Source of the DNA: DYQY01 sp964643725
GTDB lineage: Bacteria > Margulisbacteria > Riflemargulisbacteria > GWF2-35-9 > DYQY01
Direction of reading: 5' to 3'
Assembly: GCA_964643725.1 (NCBI GenBank)
Contig: CAZXTL010000002.1
Coordinates: 62,001 to 126,000, forward strand
Length of the DNA: 64,000 nt
A program made the translations under genes and the position numbers. The notes beneath the pieces were generated by a model. It did no database searches. It was not told the origin of the DNA and saw only the letters and a list, made by a program, of their open reading frames with translations. Below are positions 18,628 to 26,352 of this stretch, one piece after another (within the stretch, counting starts at the first letter, position 1; each line of letters opens with the position of its first letter).

Positions 18628-18975
18628 TTAAAGGGACATTAACGTTTTGATATCTTTAATCTTATACGCTTTTTCAACCTTTAAAAGGATTTGCTTATAT
18701 TTCAACCTTGTCTTCTTGTCTCCGGCCTTAGCAGGATTATATTTCTTCTTAAGTTCATTATATACATTGTGAATATCAACCTTTTTGTTTTTTTCTGGTA
18801 ACTTTGGTTTTGCTTCTGCCTTTACTTCTTCATTACTTGGCTCTATTTCGTCTGGCTCAATTAAGTCTTTAGGTAAGGAACGATGATATAGAACTGCGAA
18901 AACAGTAATGGGCACAAGAATAAGAAATAAAACCAAATATTGTATTAAAAGACTTTTAGTGATTTCTGGTAACAT
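18628..18975 (-). CDS. Small membrane protein with a possible degenerate J-like tail
   Basis: A 115-residue protein: one membrane segment (about 9-28), a Pro/Glu/Lys linker to about 64, then a helical tail DIHNVYNELKKKYNPA...YKQILLKVEKAYKI. The tail recalls the last two helices of a J-domain, but the HPD motif needed for DnaK would read NPA. No firm family assignment. A TATAAT box ends six bases before the ATG and no ribosome site is visible, so its mRNA may be leaderless. It lies between the hydrolase and the small-gene cluster. Confidence 0.55.
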   Translation of the reverse strand: MLPEITKSLLIQYLVLFLILVPITVFAVLYHRSLPKDLIEPDEIEPSNEEVKAEAKPKLPEKNKKVDIHNVYNELKKKYNPAKAGDKKTRLKYKQILLKVEKAYKIKDIKTLMSL

Positions 18976-19038
18976 AATAATATTATACCGTTCAATAGTT
19001 CACTTCGACAAGCTCAGCATAACCATTTACTCAATGGA

Positions 19039-19413
19039 TTATGGTAAGTTAAGAAATCTTCTAAAATCAAACCTTGTATTTAAAATAACAAACTCGCTTT
19101 CATCAAAATACCTAGAAATCTTCAGTAAAGCTTGCTTCACACCTGCCCTAATTGTATTTGGACTATGCCCTTCTTCTTTTGCAATCTGAGAAATTTTCTT
19201 CCCAAGGAAAAACACTTGATGGATAAGATCTGCCTGTCTTTCAGTAATTACGTTATTCTCTGGATTAAGTGCTTTATCTAATGCTGACAAAAGCTCGGGA
19301 GATGAGCTATCAAAAAGAAAAGGGGTTCTTTCAATCAAACCATTAGAGTGCTGAGCTTCCCTTCTGCTTGTATTACTAACCGAAACTTTTAATCCTATTA
19401 CTTTACTCTTCAT
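19039..19413 (-). CDS. Helix-turn-helix protein, sigma-70 region 4-like
   Basis: A 124-residue protein starting MKSKVIG, the N-terminal signature shared across this cluster. Residues about 55-103 (ITERQADLIHQV...ISQIAKEEGHSPNTIRAGV) read as a sigma region 4/LuxR-type DNA-binding helix-turn-helix. It lies 14 bp after the 19428-19982 gene and is probably in the same mRNA, but has its own AAGGAG site. It is the only clear DNA-binding protein in the cluster and so a candidate regulator of it. That is an inference. Confidence 0.65.
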   Translation of the reverse strand: MKSKVIGLKVSVSNTSRREAQHSNGLIERTPFLFDSSSPELLSALDKALNPENNVITERQADLIHQVFFLGKKISQIAKEEGHSPNTIRAGVKQALLKISRYFDESEFVILNTRFDFRRFLNLP

Positions 19414-19427
19414 TTGTTTTACTCCTT

Positions 19428-19982
19428 CTATTCATAACTTCTGCTCTGCTGCCAAGACGACTTCCCATCAACATATCTCTTGAATGTTTCTTCTACACTC
19501 GAATCACTAATCCTACCCACTTTAATGGTAGCTCTAAATTGGTCACCTACCTCAGGCTGAAAAACATCAAACATTCCAGAATCATAAAGAATCCCTATAT
19601 CACGAGAACGAAAAGTGTCATCAGATAGTATAGGAAGATAATTAAAAAGATGATTCCATTGAGGATTAGTTGCAGCCCAAGCACAAAGCAAATGTTCAAC
19701 TCCCAGTTCATTATGAAGTTCAAACAAAACTGAATTGAAACCCAATACGTTCTCTTCTCCTACTTTCTCAAAATTGAAACTCATAACACCTATTAAATTA
19801 GCATCTTTATTCGCTTCACCCTTATATAGACCAACACAAAAAAAACCAGCTCCGGTTCCTATGGTAAGTCCTTTCTCTGCCAACAAACGATTCACTTCTT
19901 TTTGAATGTCAGCTCTTGTGTGGTTTTTAGGCCATTCACAAAGAGGATTTCTTCCAAATAACGATATTATTTTACTTTTCAT
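19428..19982 (-). CDS. Orphan protein of the leaderless cluster, paralogue of the 20048-20539 gene
   Basis: A 184-residue protein of no recognised family, beginning MKSKIISL. It shares LLCAxAATxP and GMFDVFQPxVGxQ with the 163-residue product encoded at 20048-20539, so the two come from a duplication. A GNAT-like or other small alpha/beta fold is possible but unproven. There is no ribosome site. Instead a TTGCAA-16-TCGATA-7-ATG promoter puts the expected RNA start at the ATG. It probably heads a two-gene unit with the HTH gene. Confidence 0.65.
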   Translation of the reverse strand: MKSKIISLFGRNPLCEWPKNHTRADIQKEVNRLLAEKGLTIGTGAGFFCVGLYKGEANKDANLIGVMSFNFEKVGEENVLGFNSVLFELHNELGVEHLLCAWAATNPQWNHLFNYLPILSDDTFRSRDIGILYDSGMFDVFQPEVGDQFRATIKVGRISDSSVEETFKRYVDGKSSWQQSRSYE

Positions 19983-20017
19983 TTATAATTATCGAAAGCT
20001 TACTTAAATAATTGCAA
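19983..20017 (-). promoter_or_regulatory. Leaderless promoter P1
   Basis: TTGCAA (20012-20017), 16 nt, TCGATA (19990-19995), 7 nt, then the ATG at 19982. Same geometry as P2-P4. Confidence 0.7.
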
Positions 20018-20047
20018 AAAAATTCATCGCTGTTTCAGAATATTACG

Positions 20048-20539
20048 TTAAAGTAACTCCTGTTTAAGCTTTGCTCGATATTGTGCACCAACATACGGCT
20101 GAAAAACATCAAACATCCCAGAACAACTAAGAGTACGAATAGTCGGACCTTTATATGAATAATCAGATTGAATTACATATGATTTCAATAAATCACCAAC
20201 TAATGGGTGTGTTGCTGCAAATGCACAAAGCAATGGCCCTATGTTAAGTCCTCGACGATCATCATTTAACATAATTGACATATTAATTAATTCTTCGCCT
20301 TCTCTTACTTCCAATTTGAAACTTGTAAACCCTATTAAATAATCTGTATTATGAAGTTTCCCATAAGAATAAACATTTAAACTGTCTACACCACTAACTC
20401 CTACTTCAACTCCACGTTCTAACAAAAGGCTCCCAACATCTAAATGTATTTCTGCTTTGCTTTTAGTTATAGACCATTCATTCAATAATGAATAAATAGA
20501 CGTATTCTCAGAAAAACCAACAATCTTTCTCGCTACCAT
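20048..20539 (-). CDS. Orphan protein, paralogue of the 19428-19982 gene
   Basis: A 163-residue protein of no recognised family. It shares LLCAFAATHP and GMFDVFQPYVGAQYRAK with its neighbour at 19428-19982, while the N-terminal half has diverged; the start reads MVARKIVG, the least typical N-terminus of the set. It begins 2 bp after the 20542-21276 gene ends, so it is probably the third gene of the P2 transcript. No catalytic motif is visible. Confidence 0.6.
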   Translation of the reverse strand: MVARKIVGFSENTSIYSLLNEWSITKSKAEIHLDVGSLLLERGVEVGVSGVDSLNVYSYGKLHNTDYLIGFTSFKLEVREGEELINMSIMLNDDRRGLNIGPLLCAFAATHPLVGDLLKSYVIQSDYSYKGPTIRTLSCSGMFDVFQPYVGAQYRAKLKQELL

Positions 20540-20541
20540 TA

Positions 20542-21276
20542 TTATCTTATTAAATTCCTTAACAGTGTTCTGAACCTTGATTGTGTTCGATTAACATTAA
20601 ACTTATAAACATCTGTTTTATCAAAACTTAAAGAACCTTCGAAAACTTCCAAAGACTCAACACTTAACCCATTATTAATAAAACCGTCCCTAATCTCCTG
20701 CAAGAGAGTCAAAACTCTTTCCATTTTTTGACCATAAAAACTAACTAAAATAACAGCATTATCCTTAAGAGAAAAAGACAGCTCTTTCATAAAAAATGGT
20801 TTTTGTCCTGCAGGCTGAATATCAAAAACATTAGGAAGAACTACAGCTGAATACATATGCTTTGGTAATCCTACCTTTTGCAGATACCCAGCAAATGAAG
20901 TTGTATTGATAATTCCAAATGCTATATCCAATCCACGAATCTTGGCTGTTTTCAGAATAAACGCTATATTTTGCTCTAATATTTCTGTCTGTTTCAATAT
21001 TTGCGAACCAATTTCAGCTTCTCTTGGTTGGACGACATCAACATTAGCCCCTACTGAGAAAGCTAGAGGTAATACTGCATCTGTTTGTGGACCAACAACT
21101 AATACAGGACCTTCTCCTACTAACTCCATCACCAAATCTGAGGTTCTCGCCACATTCAACATAACATCATTACTCAAACCTATCCCTCTAAAAACTATCT
21201 CAGTTTTACCTTGAGGAAAAGCCTTTGAGCTTTCTGGATTGTAGTCTCCAACAACTGCTATAACTTTAGTTCTCAT
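20542..21276 (-). CDS. Possible degenerate Rossmann/methyltransferase-like protein
   Basis: A 244-residue protein starting MRTKVIAV. The stretch GPVLVVGPQTDAVLPLAFS at about 55-73 is placed like motif I of class I SAM methyltransferases but lacks the GxGxG loop, and no NPPY-type motif follows. It may be a non-catalytic partner of the methyltransferase just upstream, whose stop codon it overlaps (ATGA). The family call is weak; the gene itself is well supported by its length and operon position. Confidence 0.6.
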   Translation of the reverse strand: MRTKVIAVVGDYNPESSKAFPQGKTEIVFRGIGLSNDVMLNVARTSDLVMELVGEGPVLVVGPQTDAVLPLAFSVGANVDVVQPREAEIGSQILKQTEILEQNIAFILKTAKIRGLDIAFGIINTTSFAGYLQKVGLPKHMYSAVVLPNVFDIQPAGQKPFFMKELSFSLKDNAVILVSFYGQKMERVLTLLQEIRDGFINNGLSVESLEVFEGSLSFDKTDVYKFNVNRTQSRFRTLLRNLIR

Positions 21277-21896
21277 AACCGCTCCGCCATTCTAGGTGAA
21301 GTTATTTCATAAAGAACAATCCGCCTCTTTTCCGTTTCATATGACTCATGATCATCAACTTCAAGACCTAAATTTACTGACTCCTCCCAAATCGCAGCAG
21401 AAAGCTCCATTGGAAAAATCACAAATATAGCACCATTTGGTTGTAAATAATTTGGAGCCTGCTGCAAAAAAGAACGAACTTTCTGATAACCTTTTTCGTC
21501 CAAAAAAGCTGGTCCATTATTCTTGGCTTCCCTAATGCTGTCATACCAAGGTGGATTCCAAAAAATAATATTGAACTTTTTTCCTACTGGCACTACAGAA
21601 AACAAATCACCCTCAACTACACTAACATTCGTATATTTTTCTACTGACTTCTTTGCTCCAGCCGCTGCTACTGGATCTATGTCAGTTAATAAAAAATCCA
21701 CATCTTTTCTTTGTAAACCTTCTAATATTTGACGAGCAAGAACAGCATGAATCCCTGTTCCTATTTCTAAAATGCTATCGCCATTCTTAATCCTTGCAGT
21801 TATCCCATCTCGAACTAACAGAAGCATCTTCTGATCTTTAAGCCATAATTGTTGAACATTAGCATGTTTATCGAAAGCTACTATTTTAGTTTTCAT
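21273..21896 (-). CDS. Class I SAM-dependent methyltransferase, PrmC/HemK-like
   Basis: A 207-residue protein starting MKTKIVAF. Motif I is ILEIGTGIHAVLA (about 42-54), the acidic residue after strand 2 is in LLTDIDPVAA, and the catalytic loop is FWNPPWYD. The NPPW form is typical of enzymes methylating a planar amide or amine nitrogen (Gln, Asn, adenine or guanine). The target is unknown. The ATG is preceded by promoter P2, whose -35 and -10 boxes lie across the end of the upstream gene and the short spacer; no ribosome site is present. Its stop overlaps the next start. Confidence 0.8.
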   Translation of the reverse strand: MKTKIVAFDKHANVQQLWLKDQKMLLLVRDGITARIKNGDSILEIGTGIHAVLARQILEGLQRKDVDFLLTDIDPVAAAGAKKSVEKYTNVSVVEGDLFSVVPVGKKFNIIFWNPPWYDSIREAKNNGPAFLDEKGYQKVRSFLQQAPNYLQPNGAIFVIFPMELSAAIWEESVNLGLEVDDHESYETEKRRIVLYEITSPRMAERL

Positions 21897-21931
21897 ATAT
21901 AGTTATCGAGATAAAAGGGCAGATGTTGCAG
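21897..21931 (-). promoter_or_regulatory. Leaderless promoter P2
   Basis: CTGCAA (21926-21931), 16 nt, TCGATA (21904-21909), 7 nt, then the ATG at 21896. The boxes overlap the last codons of the upstream gene. Confidence 0.7.
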
Positions 21932-22421
21932 GAATCCTAACTTCAGTCCTAGTCCCATCTTTTAGTGCCTGCCAGGATATCTTGCCACCATTAGTTCTCA
22001 AAAGAGTTTGTGCTTGCTGAATACCTGAATGCGCTCCACCAAAATGTATCCCCTTTTGTCTCTTTCTATTTATTGGATTTCCATTATTATCTAAGTTAAT
22101 CGGCTTGCCATTATCTGTCATTCTTACAACAAATATATCCTTTTCATGACTAGCTTCTATTGTTAAATAAAACACTGAAAACACTCTAGAAGAAGACAAC
22201 TCAAACATCCTATCTATAAATGAATCAAAAGAGTTCTTTGCAAGCTCAGGCATTATTTCTGCTAATTCCTTATAAGTATTAGAAATCCTATTAAACACGT
22301 CATTTGTCACTAATCTCTTCTGAAACTGAAGACGAGTAGTTGCAATAGCCCCTTGACCTACAGCTATTGAAATTTTAACGTGCAATAAATCATCTTTATA
22401 ACTAACTACTTTAGTTTTCAT
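21903..22421 (-). CDS. Stand-alone GHKL (histidine-kinase-type) ATPase domain protein
   Basis: A 172-residue protein from ATG 22421 (MKTKVVSY); an in-frame ATG at 22442 is rejected because promoter P3 would start the RNA at 22421. The C-terminal part resembles a Bergerat-fold ATPase: VVRMTDNGKPI (G1-like), then GIHFGGAHSGIQQAQTLL (G2-like), NGGKISWQ and GTRTEVRIP. There is no phospho-acceptor His domain, sensor or membrane segment, so it may act as an anti-sigma-type kinase or a partner needing another phospho-acceptor. That role is inferred. Confidence 0.7.
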   Translation of the reverse strand: MKTKVVSYKDDLLHVKISIAVGQGAIATTRLQFQKRLVTNDVFNRISNTYKELAEIMPELAKNSFDSFIDRMFELSSSRVFSVFYLTIEASHEKDIFVVRMTDNGKPINLDNNGNPINRKRQKGIHFGGAHSGIQQAQTLLRTNGGKISWQALKDGTRTEVRIPATSALLSR

Positions 22422-22456
22422 GCAAATGTATCGAAACTTCAACAGAAAAGTTGCAA
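22422..22456 (-). promoter_or_regulatory. Leaderless promoter P3
   Basis: TTGCAA (22451-22456), 16 nt, TCGATA (22429-22434), 7 nt, then the ATG at 22421. It lies in the divergent spacer shared with hydG. Confidence 0.7.
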
Positions 22457-22515
22457 TAATTTATGCCTGTTAATCGTTTGATAATGCCTACTAAAAGTAT
22501 TATCATTAGCTAGCA

Positions 22516-23883
22516 ATGATAATTAACAATGAAAAAATACAATTAGCGCTTGATTACCAACCTAAAAAGTTAGAGCTACAAGAAATCTTAGAAAAAAGCA
22601 AACAGCTCAAAAGGCTTTCCATGCAAGATGTTGCTGTTTTACTAAACACCACAGATGCTGATGGAATAAAAGAAATTCTACAAACAGCCAACTGGGTGAA
22701 AAACGAAATCTACGGTAATCGACTGGTAATATTTGCTCCGTTATACATCTCTAATCTTTGCAATAACGACTGTGCGTACTGTGCCTTTCGTTGTACTAAC
22801 ACAAACATCTCTCGAAAAGCACTTTCTCAAGAAGAGATTACCAAAGAAACCCTCGCACTTTTAAAAACAGGTCAAAAAAGAGTGTTACTCGTAGCTGGAG
22901 AATCCTATCCAAAAGAAGGACTTGATTACGTTCTCAAAGCAATAGATACAGTATACGCAGCACGTGACGGGAAAAATAACATTAGACGACTCAACGTAAA
23001 TTTAGCTCCACTAGAGGTAGCCGATTTTAAAAGACTAAAAGAACACGATATTGGAACATTCCAACTATTTCAAGAAACTTACCATGAAGCGACGTATATG
23101 AAGCTTCATCTAAAAGGTCCTAAGCGTGACTATAACTATCGGCTAACTGCAATAGACCGCGCCTTTGAAGCTGGAATAGATGATATAGGGATTGGAGTCC
23201 TGTTTGGACTTTATGATTACAAATATGAAGTACTCGCGCTTATTTCTCACATTGAACATTTAGAAAACAAATTTGGATTAGGGCCACACACTATATCCGT
23301 TCCAAGACTTGAACCTGCAGAAGGCTCAGAAATAGCCTCCACTCCTCCGTATCCTGTTTCTGATGATGACTTTAAAAAAATGATAGCAATTCTAAGACTA
23401 GCTGTTCCGTATACTGGACTCATTCTTAGTACTAGAGAAACAGCAGAAACCAGAAGTGAAGCTCTTGACTATGGTATATCTCAAATAAGTGCTGGAAGCA
23501 AAACAAACCCTGGTGGGTACAGCGATGTAGATAGTATGGAGCAATTCTCCTTAGGCGATCACCGTAATCTGGATGAAGTCATCTATGATGTCTGTGTTCA
23601 TGGTTATATACCTTCTTTTTGCACAGGCTGCTACCGTTCAGGCCGTACTGGACTAGACTTTATGGAATATGCAAAACCAGGTGATATTAAAAAGAAATGT
23701 TCACCAAACGCAATAATAACCTTTCAAGAATACTTAGAAGACTACGCTTCACCTAAAACAAAAATAATTGGAGAGAAAACTATTGCTAAGGCATTGTTAG
23801 CTCTTCCTGATGAAAAAATACTTGAGTATACCAAGAAATCTATCCAAAAAATCAAAGACGGACAACGAGACATCTTCTGTTAA
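22516..23883 (+). CDS. hydG: HydG, [FeFe]-hydrogenase maturase (tyrosine lyase)
   Basis: A radical-SAM enzyme that splits tyrosine to p-cresol, CO and cyanide for the H-cluster. The SAM-cluster motif is Cys82-x3-Cys86-x2-Cys89 (CNNDCAYC), and the C-terminal auxiliary cluster motif Cys369-x2-Cys372 (CTGC) that sets HydG apart from ThiH is present. At 455 residues it is close to full length. It is separated from hydF by two minus-strand orphan genes, and its stop overlaps one of them by 4 bp. No hydrogenase structural gene is in the window. Confidence 0.95.
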   Translation: MIINNEKIQLALDYQPKKLELQEILEKSKQLKRLSMQDVAVLLNTTDADGIKEILQTANWVKNEIYGNRLVIFAPLYISNLCNNDCAYCAFRCTNTNISRKALSQEEITKETLALLKTGQKRVLLVAGESYPKEGLDYVLKAIDTVYAARDGKNNIRRLNVNLAPLEVADFKRLKEHDIGTFQLFQETYHEATYMKLHLKGPKRDYNYRLTAIDRAFEAGIDDIGIGVLFGLYDYKYEVLALISHIEHLENKFGLGPHTISVPRLEPAEGSEIASTPPYPVSDDDFKKMIAILRLAVPYTGLILSTRETAETRSEALDYGISQISAGSKTNPGGYSDVDSMEQFSLGDHRNLDEVIYDVCVHGYIPSFCTGCYRSGRTGLDFMEYAKPGDIKKKCSPNAIITFQEYLEDYASPKTKIIGEKTIAKALLALPDEKILEYTKKSIQKIKDGQRDIFC

Positions 23884-24431
23884 TCTTCTCCTCTTAGTTC
23901 CCTCTGGTGATCCTCTAATAATATAATCTTATTAATTTCTTCTCTTCTTGCAGGATAAAATTCAGCAAAAAACTTACACGCATAATGGACACTTACTTGA
24001 AAACACTCACCAGTAGAATTATTTGATTGCTCGACTAACTTACCAAGTAATTCAATCACTTCTTTATCTAAATCTCTTGGAGACCTGTTTGCCTGCTGTA
24101 TCAGTTCATCTAGCATAATAATTGCGAAATGCCGCAAAAAAGTTCGATGATGACCTTCTTCAACTGAAAGAGTTTGCAGTAATTCAAATTGATTCAATGT
24201 TGGGAGAAAATTATTGAACTTACGAAAAATAAAAGCATCGTCTGCAGCAAACTGTTTTATTAATCTAAAGTATTTCAAATAATATTTATAATCTTTCTCA
24301 GTTGTATCTCCAATAATATGCGAAACTCTAATTAGTTTATCTATCTTATTTATATGAAAAGCCTCATGGTTCCATCCAACCACTTTGCTCACTCTTGGTT
24401 GTTTTAAAACAGAAATAATTTTATTATTCAT
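23880..24431 (-). CDS. Orphan helical protein of the leaderless cluster, paralogue of the 24437-24970 gene
   Basis: A 183-residue, mainly helical protein starting MNNKIISV. It shares WNHxAF near the N-terminus and CFQVSVxxACKFF near the C-terminus with its upstream neighbour, so the pair is a tandem duplication. No known domain or catalytic motif is seen. It follows 5 bp after its paralogue and should be the second gene of the P4 transcript. It sits tail to tail with hydG. Confidence 0.65.
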   Translation of the reverse strand: MNNKIISVLKQPRVSKVVGWNHEAFHINKIDKLIRVSHIIGDTTEKDYKYYLKYFRLIKQFAADDAFIFRKFNNFLPTLNQFELLQTLSVEEGHHRTFLRHFAIIMLDELIQQANRSPRDLDKEVIELLGKLVEQSNNSTGECFQVSVHYACKFFAEFYPARREEINKIILLEDHQRELRGED

Positions 24432-24436
24432 GACTA

Positions 24437-24970
24437 TTACCTACCCCTATCAAACTGACTTAATAATTTTTGATGTTTCTGTTTAGCTATTATTACTCCA
24501 ATCTCTTCTGCAAATTCCGGATATATCTTGATAAAAAATTTACAGGCAAAATTAACTGACACCTGAAAGCACTGAGCATCTGATTGATTAGCATGTCTTA
24601 CTAATCTTGCTAACATATTTACAACCTTTTGTGGTGTGCCATATCCTTGTCTATACACTGCATTTATAAGAACATCCATCTTATATATCTCTAGGTGATT
24701 CAAATACTTCCAGAATAATTGTATCTGTGACGTAGGAGGAAGTGTGACTGATATATCTTTGATTGTTCTCTGAATATTAAGCTTACTTTTAGCTTCTCTA
24801 ACCTGTTTATACCCTAAAAAAATATCATGTAATTTATTAGGGATAGAATACGGGACCTTGTCATCAATAAGACAAACCTCAAACAAAAAAGTATCAAAGG
24901 CATCATGGTTCCAATTAACATAGCCGCCAATCATCTTTACTTTGTTTAGAGAAATAATTTTCCAATTCAT
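24437..24970 (-). CDS. Orphan helical protein, first gene of the P4 unit
   Basis: A 177-residue helical protein starting MNWKIISL, close to the shared cluster N-terminus. It carries VNWNHDAF and QCFQVSVNFACKFF in common with the 23880-24431 product. No known family. It has no ribosome site; promoter P4 lies directly upstream. The two paralogues sit between hydG and hydF but on the other strand, so a hydrogenase role cannot be inferred. Confidence 0.65.
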   Translation of the reverse strand: MNWKIISLNKVKMIGGYVNWNHDAFDTFLFEVCLIDDKVPYSIPNKLHDIFLGYKQVREAKSKLNIQRTIKDISVTLPPTSQIQLFWKYLNHLEIYKMDVLINAVYRQGYGTPQKVVNMLARLVRHANQSDAQCFQVSVNFACKFFIKIYPEFAEEIGVIIAKQKHQKLLSQFDRGR

Positions 24971-25005
24971 ATAAACTTATCGATATTAGCTTCTACTTTT
25001 CCCAA
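24971..25005 (-). promoter_or_regulatory. Leaderless promoter P4
   Basis: TTGGGA (25000-25005), 16 nt, TCGATA (24978-24983), 7 nt, then the ATG at 24970. The -35 box is the least conserved of the four. Confidence 0.65.
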
Positions 25006-25110
25006 CAATCTCAAAGGTTGAATGGTTTCGTCAAAACAATCAACCTTGAATAAAGCTACATTTGCTATACAATAATCTCATAAAATTCAAGAAATGGAGA
25101 TTATACAATT

Positions 25111-26352
25111 ATGAGTAGTTTGATAAGCTCACAACAAGCAACTTCTAAAGGACTTCGGCCACACATTTCTATATTTGGAACTAGGAATGCAGGCAAATCA
25201 TCATTGCTAAACAGAATACTTGGGCAGAGCTTAAGCATAGTATCACCTATACCTGGAACTACTACTGACCCAGTAAGCAGGGCTTATGAACTTCAGCCAG
25301 TTGGACCAGTAATGTTTATAGACACCGCTGGAATCGATGATGAAGGAGAATTAGGAGCTCAAAGAATTGAGAAAAGCAATAAAGTACTTGCTAAAACAGA
25401 TATTGCAATCCAGTTAATTACACCTCAAGGACTGACTAAATATGATAGAGAATTAATTGATACCTACAGAAAGAAAAAACTCATATGGTTCTTTGTAATC
25501 AATAAACAAGACATTTCTGACGAAGTTACTGTAAATAAATTAAAAAAAGACTTAAATGAAATATACAATGTCCCTGTTCTTAGTTGTTCTGCTTTACTAG
25601 ATAAAGGTATTTGGGATATAAAGGACCAGCTGGTTTCTTTTATTAAATCAAGAGAACCTGACCCACTGGTCGTGGCCGATTTGGTAAAAGCACCCTCAAC
25701 AGTAGTGCTTGTGACCCCAATAGATGCTGAGGCTCCAAAAGGCAGAATGATTCTTCCTCAAGCACAAGTGCAGGTTGAGCTTCTAGATGCGGGAAACACC
25801 GTAGTGGTCTGCACTGAGAAAGAACTGGAATATACCCTAACCCACACATTAAAACACTTGCCTGACTTAGTTATAACTGATTCTCAAGCTTTTGAAATGG
25901 TTGCTAAATTAATACCAGAAGAAGTACCGCTAACCTCGTTCTCTATTCTTTTCGCGAGACAAAAGGGTGATATCGAACAATATACAAAGGGTCTGGAAGC
26001 GATAGATAAACTAAAAGATGGCGACACAATACTTATATTAGAGCTTTGCTCTCATGCTCCAATAGGTGAAGACATTGGTAGAATTAAAATCCCAAAATGG
26101 CTTCAAGCAAAGACTGGGCTAAAACTAAACTTTGAAACTCAAGTAGGTAACGATGTTTCGTTTAATCCTTCTAAGCACAAACTTATAGTCCAATGTGGAG
26201 GATGTGTAGTAAACAGACAAGAAATTATGTCTAGACTTGAGGATGCAAAATCTGCTGGAATACCTATTACTAATTATGGCGTCATAATCGCATATATAAA
26301 TGGCATCACAGAAAGAGTTCTTCAGCCATTAAATTTGGCTAAAACAAGATGA
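25111..26352 (+). CDS. hydF: HydF, [FeFe]-hydrogenase maturation GTPase and scaffold
   Basis: HydF carries the 2Fe precursor of the H-cluster and passes it to the hydrogenase. The N-terminal GTPase has GTRNAGKS (23-30), DTAG (71-74) and NKQD. The C-terminal iron-sulfur site is complete: CSH (313-315) and CGGC (362-365). At 413 residues it is full length. The stop overlaps the hydE start by 4 bp, and hydE overlaps crtYc in the same way, so the four genes should be co-translated. Confidence 0.95.
   Translation: MSSLISSQQATSKGLRPHISIFGTRNAGKSSLLNRILGQSLSIVSPIPGTTTDPVSRAYELQPVGPVMFIDTAGIDDEGELGAQRIEKSNKVLAKTDIAIQLITPQGLTKYDRELIDTYRKKKLIWFFVINKQDISDEVTVNKLKKDLNEIYNVPVLSCSALLDKGIWDIKDQLVSFIKSREPDPLVVADLVKAPSTVVLVTPIDAEAPKGRMILPQAQVQVELLDAGNTVVVCTEKELEYTLTHTLKHLPDLVITDSQAFEMVAKLIPEEVPLTSFSILFARQKGDIEQYTKGLEAIDKLKDGDTILILELCSHAPIGEDIGRIKIPKWLQAKTGLKLNFETQVGNDVSFNPSKHKLIVQCGGCVVNRQEIMSRLEDAKSAGIPITNYGVIIAYINGITERVLQPLNLAKTR

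Noticed and set aside
21869..21874. A fifth TCGATA on the minus strand inside the methyltransferase gene
   Set aside because: No TTGCAA-like box lies 16 nt upstream and no in-frame start lies 7 nt downstream.
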